A DNA stretch of 19,643 nt from JBBDRX01 sp040905245 (GCA_040905245.1 JBBDRX010000100.1:1-19643), one strand, 5' to 3'; shown: positions 7,785-16,102, counted from the first letter of the stretch. Numbers and translations are program-made. The notes: generated from the letters alone by a model not told the origin.

Positions 7785-8921
7785 ATGAACACGGGATCTT
7801 CATCGTCAAGAACCAGGCCCATTGCTCTCGGGGTAATATTCCTATTTTTCGCCTTGTTGGCTTTCTGGGTTCTGCAGCCGTCGGGAAAAGATGACATGCA
7901 AGAACCCGCACTTGTCGAGCCATTGTCTCTGGACGAAGGGAGGTGGGTAGAGATTCAAACTACTGCACACCCGCGCGTCGTCGACATTCAGGGACGTCTT
8001 CGCGCCGAGCAGCGGTTGGAGCTTTTCCCCGAAGTACAAGGACGAGTGATTGCCTCGGAAACGCCATTTCGTGAAGGCGTCCGGATTCGCAAGGACGAGC
8101 CCATTCTTCAACTGGACGACCGGGAGGCACGTTTGGAACTCTATGCCCTCCGGAGCGCCTATCAATCGCATGTCGCTTCGCTTTTTCCAGACGTAAAACT
8201 AGACCATCCGGACGAGCTTCCGGTTGTCGAATCGTGGCTCGATGCCATGGATCCGGAACAGCGGTTACCGAATATTCCCGGATTTGATTCTGGCCAACTC
8301 CGTCGGTTTCTCACCGCGCGCGGTGTGTACGATCGGTACTACCAAATTCGCAGTGCAGAGACGCGTTTGGAGAAATTTACCATCCGTGCTCCCTTTACCG
8401 GCGAAATTGCTTCCGCCCGGGTTGAACCGGGCCAGAGTGTGGGGCCGCAGACGCTCGTGGGGAGTTTCATCGATCCGACGAGCTATCGACTGACGGCCTC
8501 GGTTCGGCCCGAAGTAGTCGGGTTGGTGGAAAAGGGCCAGACGGTCGATCTCAATGATGAATCCGGGCGGGGAAGCTGGTCCGGAACGATCACCCGGATC
8601 CACCCGGTCGTGGATCCACGTACACAGAGCGTGGAGATTCAGCTTCACGTGAGTGGAGACGGACTACGTGAAGGAGCTTTTCTTCAGGGGAGCATTGAAA
8701 CCGGACAGAGCGAGGAGTTGGCGGAAATTCCACTGAGTGCCCTTCGGCGTGACGGGTCTGTGTATCGTGTGAAAGACGGAGAGATTGAACGACACCCGGT
8801 TGAGGTCGTGCATTTGCAGCGAGAGAGTGTTCAGGTACGCGGTCTGTCAGACGGAGATCGCATTCTTCGTTCGGCTCAAACCGTCCTGGATGGCCGTCAA
8901 ATTATGGAGGCCACCCCATGA
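7785..8921 (+). CDS. RND efflux periplasmic adaptor (membrane fusion protein)
   Basis: This 378-aa protein links the inner-membrane pump to the TolC channel. An N-terminal membrane anchor (about residues 12–31, IALGVIFLFFALLAFWVL) follows a short Arg-containing cytoplasmic stretch. The split lipoyl domain is visible as LFPEVQGRVIASETPFREGVRIRKDEPILQLDD (about 80–112) and FTIRAPFTGEIASARVEPGQSVGPQTLVGSF (about 200–230). These are separated by a short helical hairpin, then followed by beta-barrel and membrane-proximal domains (GTITRIHPVVDPRTQSVEIQLHV). No lipobox Cys is present, so it is anchored by the helix. The stop overlaps the permease start by ATGA, so the two are coupled. No Shine-Dalgarno sequence precedes the ATG. 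The family is clear; substrates are unknown. Confidence 0.94.
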   Translation: MNTGSSSSRTRPIALGVIFLFFALLAFWVLQPSGKDDMQEPALVEPLSLDEGRWVEIQTTAHPRVVDIQGRLRAEQRLELFPEVQGRVIASETPFREGVRIRKDEPILQLDDREARLELYALRSAYQSHVASLFPDVKLDHPDELPVVESWLDAMDPEQRLPNIPGFDSGQLRRFLTARGVYDRYYQIRSAETRLEKFTIRAPFTGEIASARVEPGQSVGPQTLVGSFIDPTSYRLTASVRPEVVGLVEKGQTVDLNDESGRGSWSGTITRIHPVVDPRTQSVEIQLHVSGDGLREGAFLQGSIETGQSEELAEIPLSALRRDGSVYRVKDGEIERHPVEVVHLQRESVQVRGLSDGDRILRSAQTVLDGRQIMEATP

Positions 8922-11900
8922 AATCCCTGATTCGCTTTTTTATCCGCTATCCTGTCATGGTGAACCTCGGGCTGGGCATCACTGTGCTGGTGGGTTTACT
9001 CAGTTTCACCCAGGTTCGATATACGCTGGACCCCTCGGAAGATCCGCACGAAATTTACGTGGATCTGACCTACCGCGGTGCTTCGCCGCTGGAGATTGAA
9101 GAGTGGGCCATCTCCCGAATCGAAGAGAATCTGCGCGGAATTCACGGCATGCAACGGTTCACCTCCTGGGCACGAGAGAATCGTGGAAGAATTACTGTCG
9201 ATCTCTATGAGTGGGCAGACATCGACGAACTGCTGGTGGAAGTGGAGAATGCTGTGAACCGGATTGCGGATCTGCCCGAACAGATGGAGCGGCCGGTGGT
9301 CTACAAACAGGAGATGTTGAACCCGACCATTACGATTGCTCTTACGGGCGAGGGCCCGTTCTCTCAGAAGAGGGATTTCGCGCGGCAGATACGCGACGAG
9401 TGGATGATCGAAGGAGGGCTTTCCAATGTGAAGCTGCTTGGCGTCGCCGATGAAGAGATTGTCATCGAGCTGAACGATGCGCGGTTGAGCGCCTACGGTC
9501 TGACGATGGCAGAAATAGCTGAAGCGGTTCGAAAGGCCAATATTGATCAGAGTGCGGGGGAGGTCCAGGTAGATCACGCCCACTGGCAGATCCGTGCGCG
9601 GAATCGGGCGACAACCGCGATGCAGATCGACAGGATTCCGGTCCGTACCGGCCCCGATGGACAGCGGCTTCTCCTGGGCGAGATTGCCGAGGTGCGGGAG
9701 GCACTGGAAGATCGGCCCTACGAGCGTACACTCAATGGCAAATCGTCGATCAACCTGCAGGTGCTCACGACTCAGGATGAGGATCTGGTCGCAACGGCTG
9801 CATGGGTGCGCGACTATGTACAGTCGTTCAATAACGCTCACGAGGGAATGGAGCTTACGGTGGTCGAGGATATCTCCGGCTTTGTTAATGAACGGGCCGC
9901 GTCACTCTGGGCCAATGGGCTGGGCGGGCTTCTGCTGGTGCTGCTGATTCTTACCCTCTTTCTGGACAAGCGAATCGCGTTTTGGGTCTCTCTTACCATT
10001 CCACTGTCACTATTGGGAACGTTTGTATTGGCACTGGCCGGCTACGACCTGACCATCAACGTGGTGTCGATCTTCGGATTCATTCTGGTGCTGGGAATGC
10101 TGGTCGACACTGGTGTGGTAGTGGCCGAAAACATCTATCGCCACTATGTTGAGTTCGGAAAAAAGCCTATGTCTGCAGCGCGTGACGGGGCCTCGGAAGT
10201 GGCCGTGCCGATGACAATCTCGCTACTGACCACCGCGACGGCGTTCAGTCTGTTCTTCTTTCTTCCCGGCAAACCGGGAGCTTTTTTCTCGGAAGTGTCG
10301 TTTGTGGTCATCGGGTCGCTGGCTGCAGCCCTGGTGGTTACCTTCCTCTTTTTGCCGGCCAAGATGACCCGTTCGCGCGTGTTGAGCGATCAAAACCGGC
10401 CCACCCGGCTCGAACGTCTCTTTACGGGCGCGTTGCTTGGCTTCCGGGACCGATGGTTTATGCCATGGGTATCGCGTTTGACCGGCCCGCTGCGTTGGGT
10501 CAATCTTGCTGGATTTCTGGTGTTGCTTTTGGCCTCTGTCTGGCTTATTCGAAGCGGTACGTTGCCGGTCACCTTTTTCCCCTATCTGGATGACGATATT
10601 CAACTTTTGCGAATCGAGATGGTGCCGGGGACGCCGGCCGATACCACGATGGCCCGACTGACCCACATGGAGGAGGCGGTATGGAGAGTGAATGACGAAT
10701 GGAGTTCCCGCCGGTCCGACGATCGCCAGGTGATTCAGCATGTGGAACGTGTACTCGGGCCCGGCACACATCAGGGGCAGCTTCGGGTCATTCTGTTGGG
10801 AGGAGAGCAGCGAGGAATCCCGGCATTTGAGCTGAACCGGGCATTCCGGGAAACCGTCGGGGAGGTTCCCGGCACGCGTTACGTAAGGTTTTTGGGGGCG
10901 ACAGCCGAGCAGCGGTTCGGTGGCCTGCCGGTCGATATTTCCGTAACCGGAGAGGAGTTGGACAACATTCAGGAGGCTGCCGCACGGCTCAAAGCGATAC
11001 TTGATAAGCGGACGGACCTGGTCGATGTGGCCGATACGGATCAGCGGGGAAATCCGGAATTGCATCTGGAGTTGAACCGGGTCGGAGAACAGTTGGGATT
11101 AACGCTTCAGGAGGTGGTGGCACAGGTTCGAGCGGCATTTTTCGGGCTCGAAGTGCAGACTGTGCAGCGGAACCGGGAAGATGTTCGCATCTGGATCCGG
11201 TTCGACCCGGGCAAAAGGGATGCTTTTGAAGATCTGGCCGGATTTCGGATTCGGACACCCCGCGGAGAGCTCCCACTTCGGGAGATCGCGTCGATCCATC
11301 CGACGAGCGAGAGTCTGGAGATTCAGCGAATTGATGGTCGTCGGGCGATTCGCGTGGATGCCGATTTGGCCGACCCATCTCTCTCTGCGCCGGGCATCCT
11401 CGGGGAGATCAAGCGCGAGGTCCTTCCAGCGATCGCTTCGGAGGTTCCTGGTGTCCGGTTTTTCATGGAGGGGCAGAATCGGGAAGCGGGCCAGGTGACC
11501 GAGGCGATGCGAGCCGTAGCTCCGGTTCTCGTTGTTCTGATGCTGGCGCTCATTGTGATCAATTTTCAGTCGTTTTCGCAAACATTTATCGTTCTCCTGG
11601 TACTTCCGTTCGCCTTTGTGGGAGTGGCCATCGGGCACGTGATTCATGGAGTGACAATGAACATCTTCTCCGTGATCGGGATGATTGCGCTGATCGGAAT
11701 TCTGATCAACAATCTGCTGGTTCTCATAACCGCCTACAACGACAATTTGAAAGAGGAGATGTCAGTTGAGGAAGCGCTCGACGATGCGGTGCGCTCCCGG
11801 TTCCGCCCGATCCTTCTGACCACATTGAGTACGATAGCGGGCCTTGTGCCAATGATCTTCATGGGCGGGCTCGCCTCGGCGTTTCTGCAGCCACCAGCGA

Positions 11901-12085
11901 TCGCCATCGCCTACGGGCTTCTTTTTGGTCTGCTCATCTCCCTGATACTTGTACCTGCGCTGCTGCTTCTCTGGAATGCGGTAGTACTTCGGTTAGCTGG
12001 CTGGTTTGGCCTCGATGAAACAACCGCTGAAGAGATCGAACCTGCAGTGCGCCTGAAAAGACATCATCAACGGAGCCTCTCATGA
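8918..12085 (+). CDS. RND-family efflux permease (AcrB/MdtB-like superfamily)
   Basis: A 1055-aa proton-driven inner-membrane transporter of normal RND length with the two-fold repeat: TM1 near residues 13–31, a large periplasmic loop, TM2–6 from about 330, a second loop, and TM8–12 from about 865. The signature regions are FGFILVLGMLVDTGVVVAENIYRH in TM4 and NIFSVIGMIALIGILINNLLVL in TM10. The TM4 acidic pair of AcrB (D407/D408) appears here as Asp397–Thr398, and the TM10 lysine (K940 of AcrB) is replaced by Asn931. So it has a single-Asp relay and is not a close AcrB orthologue. It overlaps the adaptor gene and the TolC gene by ATGA at both ends, giving a strictly coupled three-gene unit. 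Probable substrates are lipophilic drugs, detergents or solvents, by family only. Confidence 0.96.
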   Translation: MKSLIRFFIRYPVMVNLGLGITVLVGLLSFTQVRYTLDPSEDPHEIYVDLTYRGASPLEIEEWAISRIEENLRGIHGMQRFTSWARENRGRITVDLYEWADIDELLVEVENAVNRIADLPEQMERPVVYKQEMLNPTITIALTGEGPFSQKRDFARQIRDEWMIEGGLSNVKLLGVADEEIVIELNDARLSAYGLTMAEIAEAVRKANIDQSAGEVQVDHAHWQIRARNRATTAMQIDRIPVRTGPDGQRLLLGEIAEVREALEDRPYERTLNGKSSINLQVLTTQDEDLVATAAWVRDYVQSFNNAHEGMELTVVEDISGFVNERAASLWANGLGGLLLVLLILTLFLDKRIAFWVSLTIPLSLLGTFVLALAGYDLTINVVSIFGFILVLGMLVDTGVVVAENIYRHYVEFGKKPMSAARDGASEVAVPMTISLLTTATAFSLFFFLPGKPGAFFSEVSFVVIGSLAAALVVTFLFLPAKMTRSRVLSDQNRPTRLERLFTGALLGFRDRWFMPWVSRLTGPLRWVNLAGFLVLLLASVWLIRSGTLPVTFFPYLDDDIQLLRIEMVPGTPADTTMARLTHMEEAVWRVNDEWSSRRSDDRQVIQHVERVLGPGTHQGQLRVILLGGEQRGIPAFELNRAFRETVGEVPGTRYVRFLGATAEQRFGGLPVDISVTGEELDNIQEAAARLKAILDKRTDLVDVADTDQRGNPELHLELNRVGEQLGLTLQEVVAQVRAAFFGLEVQTVQRNREDVRIWIRFDPGKRDAFEDLAGFRIRTPRGELPLREIASIHPTSESLEIQRIDGRRAIRVDADLADPSLSAPGILGEIKREVLPAIASEVPGVRFFMEGQNREAGQVTEAMRAVAPVLVVLMLALIVINFQSFSQTFIVLLVLPFAFVGVAIGHVIHGVTMNIFSVIGMIALIGILINNLLVLITAYNDNLKEEMSVEEALDDAVRSRFRPILLTTLSTIAGLVPMIFMGGLASAFLQPPAIAIAYGLLFGLLISLILVPALLLLWNAVVLRLAGWFGLDETTAEEIEPAVRLKRHHQRSLS

Positions 12086-13422
12086 AACGACTTCTTGTGT
12101 GTACCGTAATATGCCTGACAACGTATCCAGTTTTCGGCCAAGTAATTCTATCCTTGAATGAGGCCTTGCAGGCGGCGCTGGAATACAATCACAACGTTCG
12201 TGTGCAGCGCATAGAACAGGAGGTCGTCGACAAGCAGGTCACACGTGGACAGGCGGGCCAACTCCCGGTTGTTTCGCTGAACGGGGACTTTTCCGGTTCG
12301 CGTAGTGATCAGGAGTTAACACCCGGGACCCTTTTCTCTTCCATGACGGGATCGGGGGCTTCTCCCGGAACGTTTCGGTTCGACGGGGTGAATGCAACCA
12401 CTCTTTCGGCTGGACTGGGTGCACAGTGGGTTCTCTATGACGCAGGGAAGGGGAGGCTTCGCTACGAGACGCTGGAACGTGGAAGCCGGGTGGCCGGGCT
12501 GCAGCTGCAGATGGAGATGGAGCGAACACTTCTCTCGGTTGTTCGTCACTACGTGCAGGCGGCTTCGCTTCAAAAGAGACTTTCGATCCAGTCGCTCGCA
12601 TTGGAGCAGAGCCGGGATCGGTATCGGGTGATGGAAGCGCGTCGCAGCTACGGGCAGACAAACGAACAGCAGTACCTGCAGGCTCTGGCCGATTTGAAAA
12701 GTGACAGTACGGACTATCGCGAGCTGGAACTTCAGTTCAGGAGTGCGTACCGAGAGTTGCATACAGAGATTGGGTGGGAAGATCGCGAATTTCGTCCGCT
12801 TGAAGAGTCGATCCAGACGGATGTATTGCCGCCGTACGAGGAACTTCTCGCTTCTCTGGAGGAGGGGAACAGCACACTGAGTGTGCGGGAGGAGCGGATC
12901 GAGCAGGCCCGGATTGGACGGGAGATGAGCCGGTCAGGCTTTCTGCCGACCGTAACTGCGTCAGCTCGCTATGGATATCAGCACCAGTACGCCAGCGATG
13001 GCTTGTTCGAGTCGCAAGAGCAGCTGGGCCTGACCGGGGGGCTCTCGCTACAGATCCCGCTCTTTTCTGGCGGGCGAAACCGAACGGAGGTGCAGCGTGC
13101 GAAAGCGACCCTGCGACAGGAGCGAATTCGGTATGAAGGGTCCCGGCAGGAGATTCGAATGCAGTTTGAAAATACCTGGAACCGGCTCGAGCATTTGAGG
13201 AGACAATATCGCTCTGAACAAGAGAATCTTCAGGTCTATGAACGAAACTATGAGCGGGCACAGGATGCCTTCTCCCGGGGGCTGTTGACCGGTGTGGAGC
13301 TCCGAAGCGCTCAACTTTCACTTCAACAGGCACGTCTCCGGCTTTCGGAGATCTCCTTCGGGATTGTCCAGACGACAGCGACGATCCACTACCTGACGGG
13401 CCGGTTCAGCCCGAACTTCTGA
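12082..13422 (+). CDS. TolC-family outer-membrane efflux protein
   Basis: This 446-aa protein forms the outer-membrane exit duct of the pump. It starts with a Sec signal peptide (MKRLLVCTVICLTTYPVFG, probable cleavage before Gln20). The mature part opens with LSLNEALQAALEYNHNVRVQ, the typical first TolC-repeat helix. A second equivalent helix bundle and strand follow in the C-terminal half (QLGLTGGLSLQIPLFSGGRNRTEVQRAKATL near 315–345), ending with long alpha-helical barrel segments (about 360–440) rich in Glu, Gln and Arg. Both OEP repeats are present. It overlaps the permease stop by ATGA. No lipobox is present, unlike many OprM-type proteins. It is the last gene of the efflux operon; no clear terminator follows before the PadR operator. 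Confidence 0.94.
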   Translation: MKRLLVCTVICLTTYPVFGQVILSLNEALQAALEYNHNVRVQRIEQEVVDKQVTRGQAGQLPVVSLNGDFSGSRSDQELTPGTLFSSMTGSGASPGTFRFDGVNATTLSAGLGAQWVLYDAGKGRLRYETLERGSRVAGLQLQMEMERTLLSVVRHYVQAASLQKRLSIQSLALEQSRDRYRVMEARRSYGQTNEQQYLQALADLKSDSTDYRELELQFRSAYRELHTEIGWEDREFRPLEESIQTDVLPPYEELLASLEEGNSTLSVREERIEQARIGREMSRSGFLPTVTASARYGYQHQYASDGLFESQEQLGLTGGLSLQIPLFSGGRNRTEVQRAKATLRQERIRYEGSRQEIRMQFENTWNRLEHLRRQYRSEQENLQVYERNYERAQDAFSRGLLTGVELRSAQLSLQQARLRLSEISFGIVQTTATIHYLTGRFSPNF

Positions 13423-13491
13423 AGCAATTGCACGACCTATACAGCCTGTTTTTGTAGATGTTTGTCCTTATCAGTAGAATTACTTTTATAG

Positions 13492-13510
13492 TACCTTGCA
13501 TTACAAGGTA
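13492..13510. promoter_or_regulatory. Perfect inverted repeat upstream of padR-like gene (probable PadR operator)
   Basis: TACCTTG–N5–CAAGGTA is a perfect 7-bp inverted repeat ending 34 bp before the PadR-family ATG. The arm sequence and location fit the palindromes through which PadR regulators commonly repress their own operons. It could instead form an RNA hairpin, but no T-run follows, so a terminator is unlikely. Confidence 0.65.
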
Positions 13511-13544
13511 TCATGTAATATATTTCTTCCAACGAAACCGAGCT

Positions 13545-13901
13545 ATGAGCAAGAAAAACAAATACAGCCTGGAAAATGTGGAAGCGCAGATGCGCAAGGG
13601 ATCGCTGGAGTTTACGATCCTGCTCATCATCTCCCGGGGTGAAGTGTATGCCAGTGAGATCATCAAGCAGCTGAAATCCCATGACCTGATAGTGGTGGAG
13701 GGAACGCTTTATCCAATTCTCTCCCGGTTGAACCGGTTCGGCCTGTTGGACTACTCCTGGGTAGAGTCCGAATCGGGCCCGCCCCGGAAATACTACTCTC
13801 TGACCTCTGAGGGGAGAGAGGTGCTGGAGCACATGACCAGGGTGTGGGAAGGGATGGTTTCCTCCATCCGTCTGTTAATCAAAAACGACAATGCCGGGTA
13901 A
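13545..13901 (+). CDS. PadR-family transcriptional regulator
   Basis: A 118-aa winged-helix regulator. The in-frame ORF extends upstream to 13458, but the ATG at 13545 (MSKKNKYSLENVEAQMRKG) is chosen because the family typically begins this way and the upstream extension would overlap the inverted repeat at 13492–13510. The PadR domain is seen in KGSLEFTILLIISRGEVYASEIIKQLKSHDLIVVEGTLYPILSRLNRFGLLDYSWVESESGPPRKYYSLTSEGRE (about residues 19–93): the helix-turn-helix followed by the beta wing with GPPRKYY. The C-terminal helix is short, as in the minimal subgroup often paired with PspC membrane proteins. The stop is 2 nt before the downstream ATG, so the two form an operon. It is likely autoregulated through the palindrome, which is inferred. 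Confidence 0.93.
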   Translation: MSKKNKYSLENVEAQMRKGSLEFTILLIISRGEVYASEIIKQLKSHDLIVVEGTLYPILSRLNRFGLLDYSWVESESGPPRKYYSLTSEGREVLEHMTRVWEGMVSSIRLLIKNDNAG

Positions 13902-13903
13902 CT

Positions 13904-15112
13904 ATGGACAAGACAATCAGTATTACCATCGCGGGAGTGATCGTACATGTCGAAGAGAGAGCCTTCAAGGAATTGGAGGCCTGGCTCTCGTCCGTCCGAA
14001 GACATTTCGGGCAGTATGACGATAGTGAGGAGATCCTACAGGATATCGAAAATCGCATCGCGGAAATTCTGTCTGAGCGGACGGACAACAGGAAACGGGC
14101 GGTAACCTCAGAAGACGTGAGAGAGGTGGTCGAACAGATCGGAACCATAGAGGACTTTGAACACTTCGAGGACGATCCTGCTCCGGAAGCAAAGCCGAAT
14201 CCGACGGTTCCGAAGCGTCTCTACCGGGATCCCGACAACTCCGTTCTGGGTGGTGTGGCGGCCGGTGTGGCTGCGTATATGGGAGTCGATGTTACTCTCG
14301 CCCGTATTCTGTTTGTCATCTTTACCCTGATCTGGGGAGCCAGCCTGCTTCTCTATGTCGTTCTTTGGCTTATCATGCCGATCGCGGATACCGCTGCCAA
14401 GAAGCTGGAAATGAAGGGAGAACCGTTGACACTCGCCCGGCTGGAGCAACGGATCAAGGAGACGATGCCCCCGGGACACGAAGTGAGTTCTACGCTGGGC
14501 CGGCTTTTGCACCGAATCGCCAATGTCTTGCGGGATGCAGGAGAGGCGATCGTCTCGTTTCTTCAAAAATCAGGGCCGATACTGATGACTCTGATCGGGT
14601 GGCTTTTGATGATTGCCGGGGGCGTACTGGTGATCCTTGTAGTGACTCTATATCTGATCGGAATCACCGATTCGACCGTGGCCATATTCGATGTTTCACT
14701 ATCACAGATGGCTTCCGGGCTGTTCATGCACTATGTATTGTTAACGTCTGTCTTTCTTCTGTTGGTGATACCTGCCATTCTGATTGTCATGGCCGGGAGT
14801 ACTCTTTCCGCATTCAACACGAAGAGGTTCATCCCGTCGCCAGTGGTACTGCTGAGCATCTGGGTGATCGCCTTGATCATTGCGAGCATCGTTGGCCTTC
14901 GGGAGTTACCGGCCTATCAGGAGAATCTCCATCACCACTTTTCGGAGACGAGCCAGACAGTTCGAGAGTTGCCTCCCTCATTGAGAAACGATCGGTTTGC
15001 AACCCCACCCCGAATGGCTGGTTCCGGAAATTTGCCGTCCGAAACGTGCCGGTTTATACCATGTGGCAACCCCTTGCTGATAGTTTCCAGTCTCAAACGG
15101 AGCAATTTGTGA
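13904..15112 (+). CDS. PspC-domain membrane protein
   Basis: A 402-aa inner-membrane protein; the ATG at 13904 follows the PadR stop by 2 nt (a longer in-frame reading from 13844 would overlap padR and is not favoured). Residues 1–95 are a soluble acidic N-terminal domain typical of PspC proteins paired with PadR. A PspC domain follows at about 104–165 (KRLYRDPDNSVLGGVAAGVAAYMGVDVTLARILFVIF, then a hydrophobic helix ending LWLIMPIADT). At least three further membrane helices lie at about 225–255, 275–305 and 315–335. PspC proteins are linked to envelope-stress responses; the exact role here is unknown. The last ~45 residues (from about SLRNDRF) have low-complexity, non-family-like character and are encoded antisense to the end of the lipoprotein gene, suggesting a lost original stop or a truncated C-terminal domain. 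Confidence 0.88.
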   Translation: MDKTISITIAGVIVHVEERAFKELEAWLSSVRRHFGQYDDSEEILQDIENRIAEILSERTDNRKRAVTSEDVREVVEQIGTIEDFEHFEDDPAPEAKPNPTVPKRLYRDPDNSVLGGVAAGVAAYMGVDVTLARILFVIFTLIWGASLLLYVVLWLIMPIADTAAKKLEMKGEPLTLARLEQRIKETMPPGHEVSSTLGRLLHRIANVLRDAGEAIVSFLQKSGPILMTLIGWLLMIAGGVLVILVVTLYLIGITDSTVAIFDVSLSQMASGLFMHYVLLTSVFLLLVIPAILIVMAGSTLSAFNTKRFIPSPVVLLSIWVIALIIASIVGLRELPAYQENLHHHFSETSQTVRELPPSLRNDRFATPPRMAGSGNLPSETCRFIPCGNPLLIVSSLKRSNL

Positions 15113-16045
15113 ACAATCCATGTTATCCGAAAAATGTACCGGTGGGTTTAAACGTTCCTCTGTTTCGATGTGTGAAACCAGGTCGTTAATATATGTCTCT
15201 ACATCGTCAAGATCATACACGGCAAGTGTAATGGTGGTCTGGATAGTCGATACAAGTCGCTGGTACGTTTGCTCTGCCATTGCATGAGCCAGCTCAAGAG
15301 ACGATGCCTCTGGTTCTCTTTCCAGATAGGCCAAATGGTCAGAGTCAATATGGGAGAGATGCAAGTTTTGTGGAGAGGCAAGAAGGACATCGGTAAACGG
15401 CATCAGCCATTTTGCCATTACTGGTGTTCCGTTATTACATGTCGAGAGAACCACCAGGTCAAACCGTTGTTCATCCGATTGTAGAAAGTGTCGCATACCA
15501 TTGACAACGGTTTCCGTGTTCACGTCTATATCAGGCAGGGTTTGATGGTAGCCATTGTTGTTTCCTGTTGGTATTTCATGGCCGTAATAGAAAAAGTAAT
15601 TCTGTTGTGTCTCAATTCGGTTCCGATTCAGCAGTTGTGCTTCTGTGGCAAGGAAGGTCTCTTCTTTATTTGGATGGCGGTAATTGACCCGGCTAATCAG
15701 TTGACCGTTTCTGTAGTGATAGAAGCGGCTGTTTCTCTGTGGAAAAATCCCCAATATTCTTTTTTCGGGCCGTTGGTGAATAATTACAACCTCTCCTGAG
15801 TGCGCCTTTTTTGCGACTGTACGGGCGGTCTCCAGCACCCGGGAATTCGAGCGTACCGGCTGTCCATCAGGGTCGTGATATAGATATCCGGCATCCGCAT
15901 GGATGTAATAGATTACCGAATAGTCTGCAGCAGACGGTCGATCTGTACCTTCATGGTTGATCAATTCACTGTGGGAGCTGCAACCAGCAAAGAGTACAAT
16001 CAGAAGAATGGAATAAAAGATCAGATTTCTACCCACAACAATCAC
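14978..16045 (-). CDS. Lipoprotein with caspase/clostripain-like (C11-type) fold, putative
   Basis: A 355-aa exported protein starting with GTG. A type II signal peptide (NLIFYSILLIVLFAGC) places the lipidated Cys at about residue 22, so it is membrane-anchored and periplasmic or surface-exposed. Segments suggest a clan CD (caspase-like) hydrolase: a first strand DYSVIYYIHADAGYLYHD (about 41–58), SGEVVIIHQRP, then NYFFYYGHEIPTG with His156 after a hydrophobic strand, and RFDLVVLSTCNNGTP with Cys203 after the next strand, the usual His/Cys dyad layout of peptidase C11. The C-terminal region (about 300–355) has a distinctive MDCSQ ... YKPARFG ... SHSGWGC pattern. Activity and substrate are unproven, and a non-catalytic member is possible. 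Codon 4 is another GTG, so the start is uncertain by a few residues. The 3' end overlaps the PspC gene convergently by 135 nt. Confidence 0.8.
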   Translation of the reverse strand: MIVVGRNLIFYSILLIVLFAGCSSHSELINHEGTDRPSAADYSVIYYIHADAGYLYHDPDGQPVRSNSRVLETARTVAKKAHSGEVVIIHQRPEKRILGIFPQRNSRFYHYRNGQLISRVNYRHPNKEETFLATEAQLLNRNRIETQQNYFFYYGHEIPTGNNNGYHQTLPDIDVNTETVVNGMRHFLQSDEQRFDLVVLSTCNNGTPVMAKWLMPFTDVLLASPQNLHLSHIDSDHLAYLEREPEASSLELAHAMAEQTYQRLVSTIQTTITLAVYDLDDVETYINDLVSHIETEERLNPPVHFSDNMDCSQIAPFETGNYQQGVATWYKPARFGRQISGTSHSGWGCKPIVSQ

Positions 16046-16061
16046 TTAAAATAATACATGT

Positions 16062-16102
16062 ACGTACGTATCCCGTTCCCCTGCGGGAATAGATACGTAC
16101 GT
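16062..16102. repeat. Strong 41-nt hairpin with ACGTACGTATC / GATACGTACGT arms
   Basis: Two perfect 11-bp outer arms (16062–16072 and 16092–16102) and an inner 5-bp stem TTCCC/GGGAA (16076–16080 and 16085–16089) with a CTGC loop make a very stable stem, broken only by a small CCG/TA internal loop. It lies between the minus-strand 147-aa gene (stop at 16132) and the lipoprotein start at 16045. No clean T-run follows on the minus strand, so it is not a textbook terminator. It could be a processing or stability hairpin, an attenuator, or a dispersed palindromic repeat. Confidence 0.75.

Noticed and set aside
8996..9841. Minus-strand ORF of 281 aa opposite the 5' part of the RND gene
   Set aside because: Antisense shadow of a conserved coding region, with no recognisable motifs or start context.
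10223..11065. Long minus-strand ORF of 280 aa opposite the RND gene
   Set aside because: It is a shadow of the permease frame in G+C-rich sequence. It has a low-complexity Arg/Gly/Pro/Ser composition and no domain.
14365..15189. 274-aa + strand ORF overlapping the PspC gene in another frame
   Set aside because: Composition (Arg, Asp, Gly, Cys, His rich) is that of an out-of-frame reading, whereas the PspC frame has membrane helices and the PspC motif.
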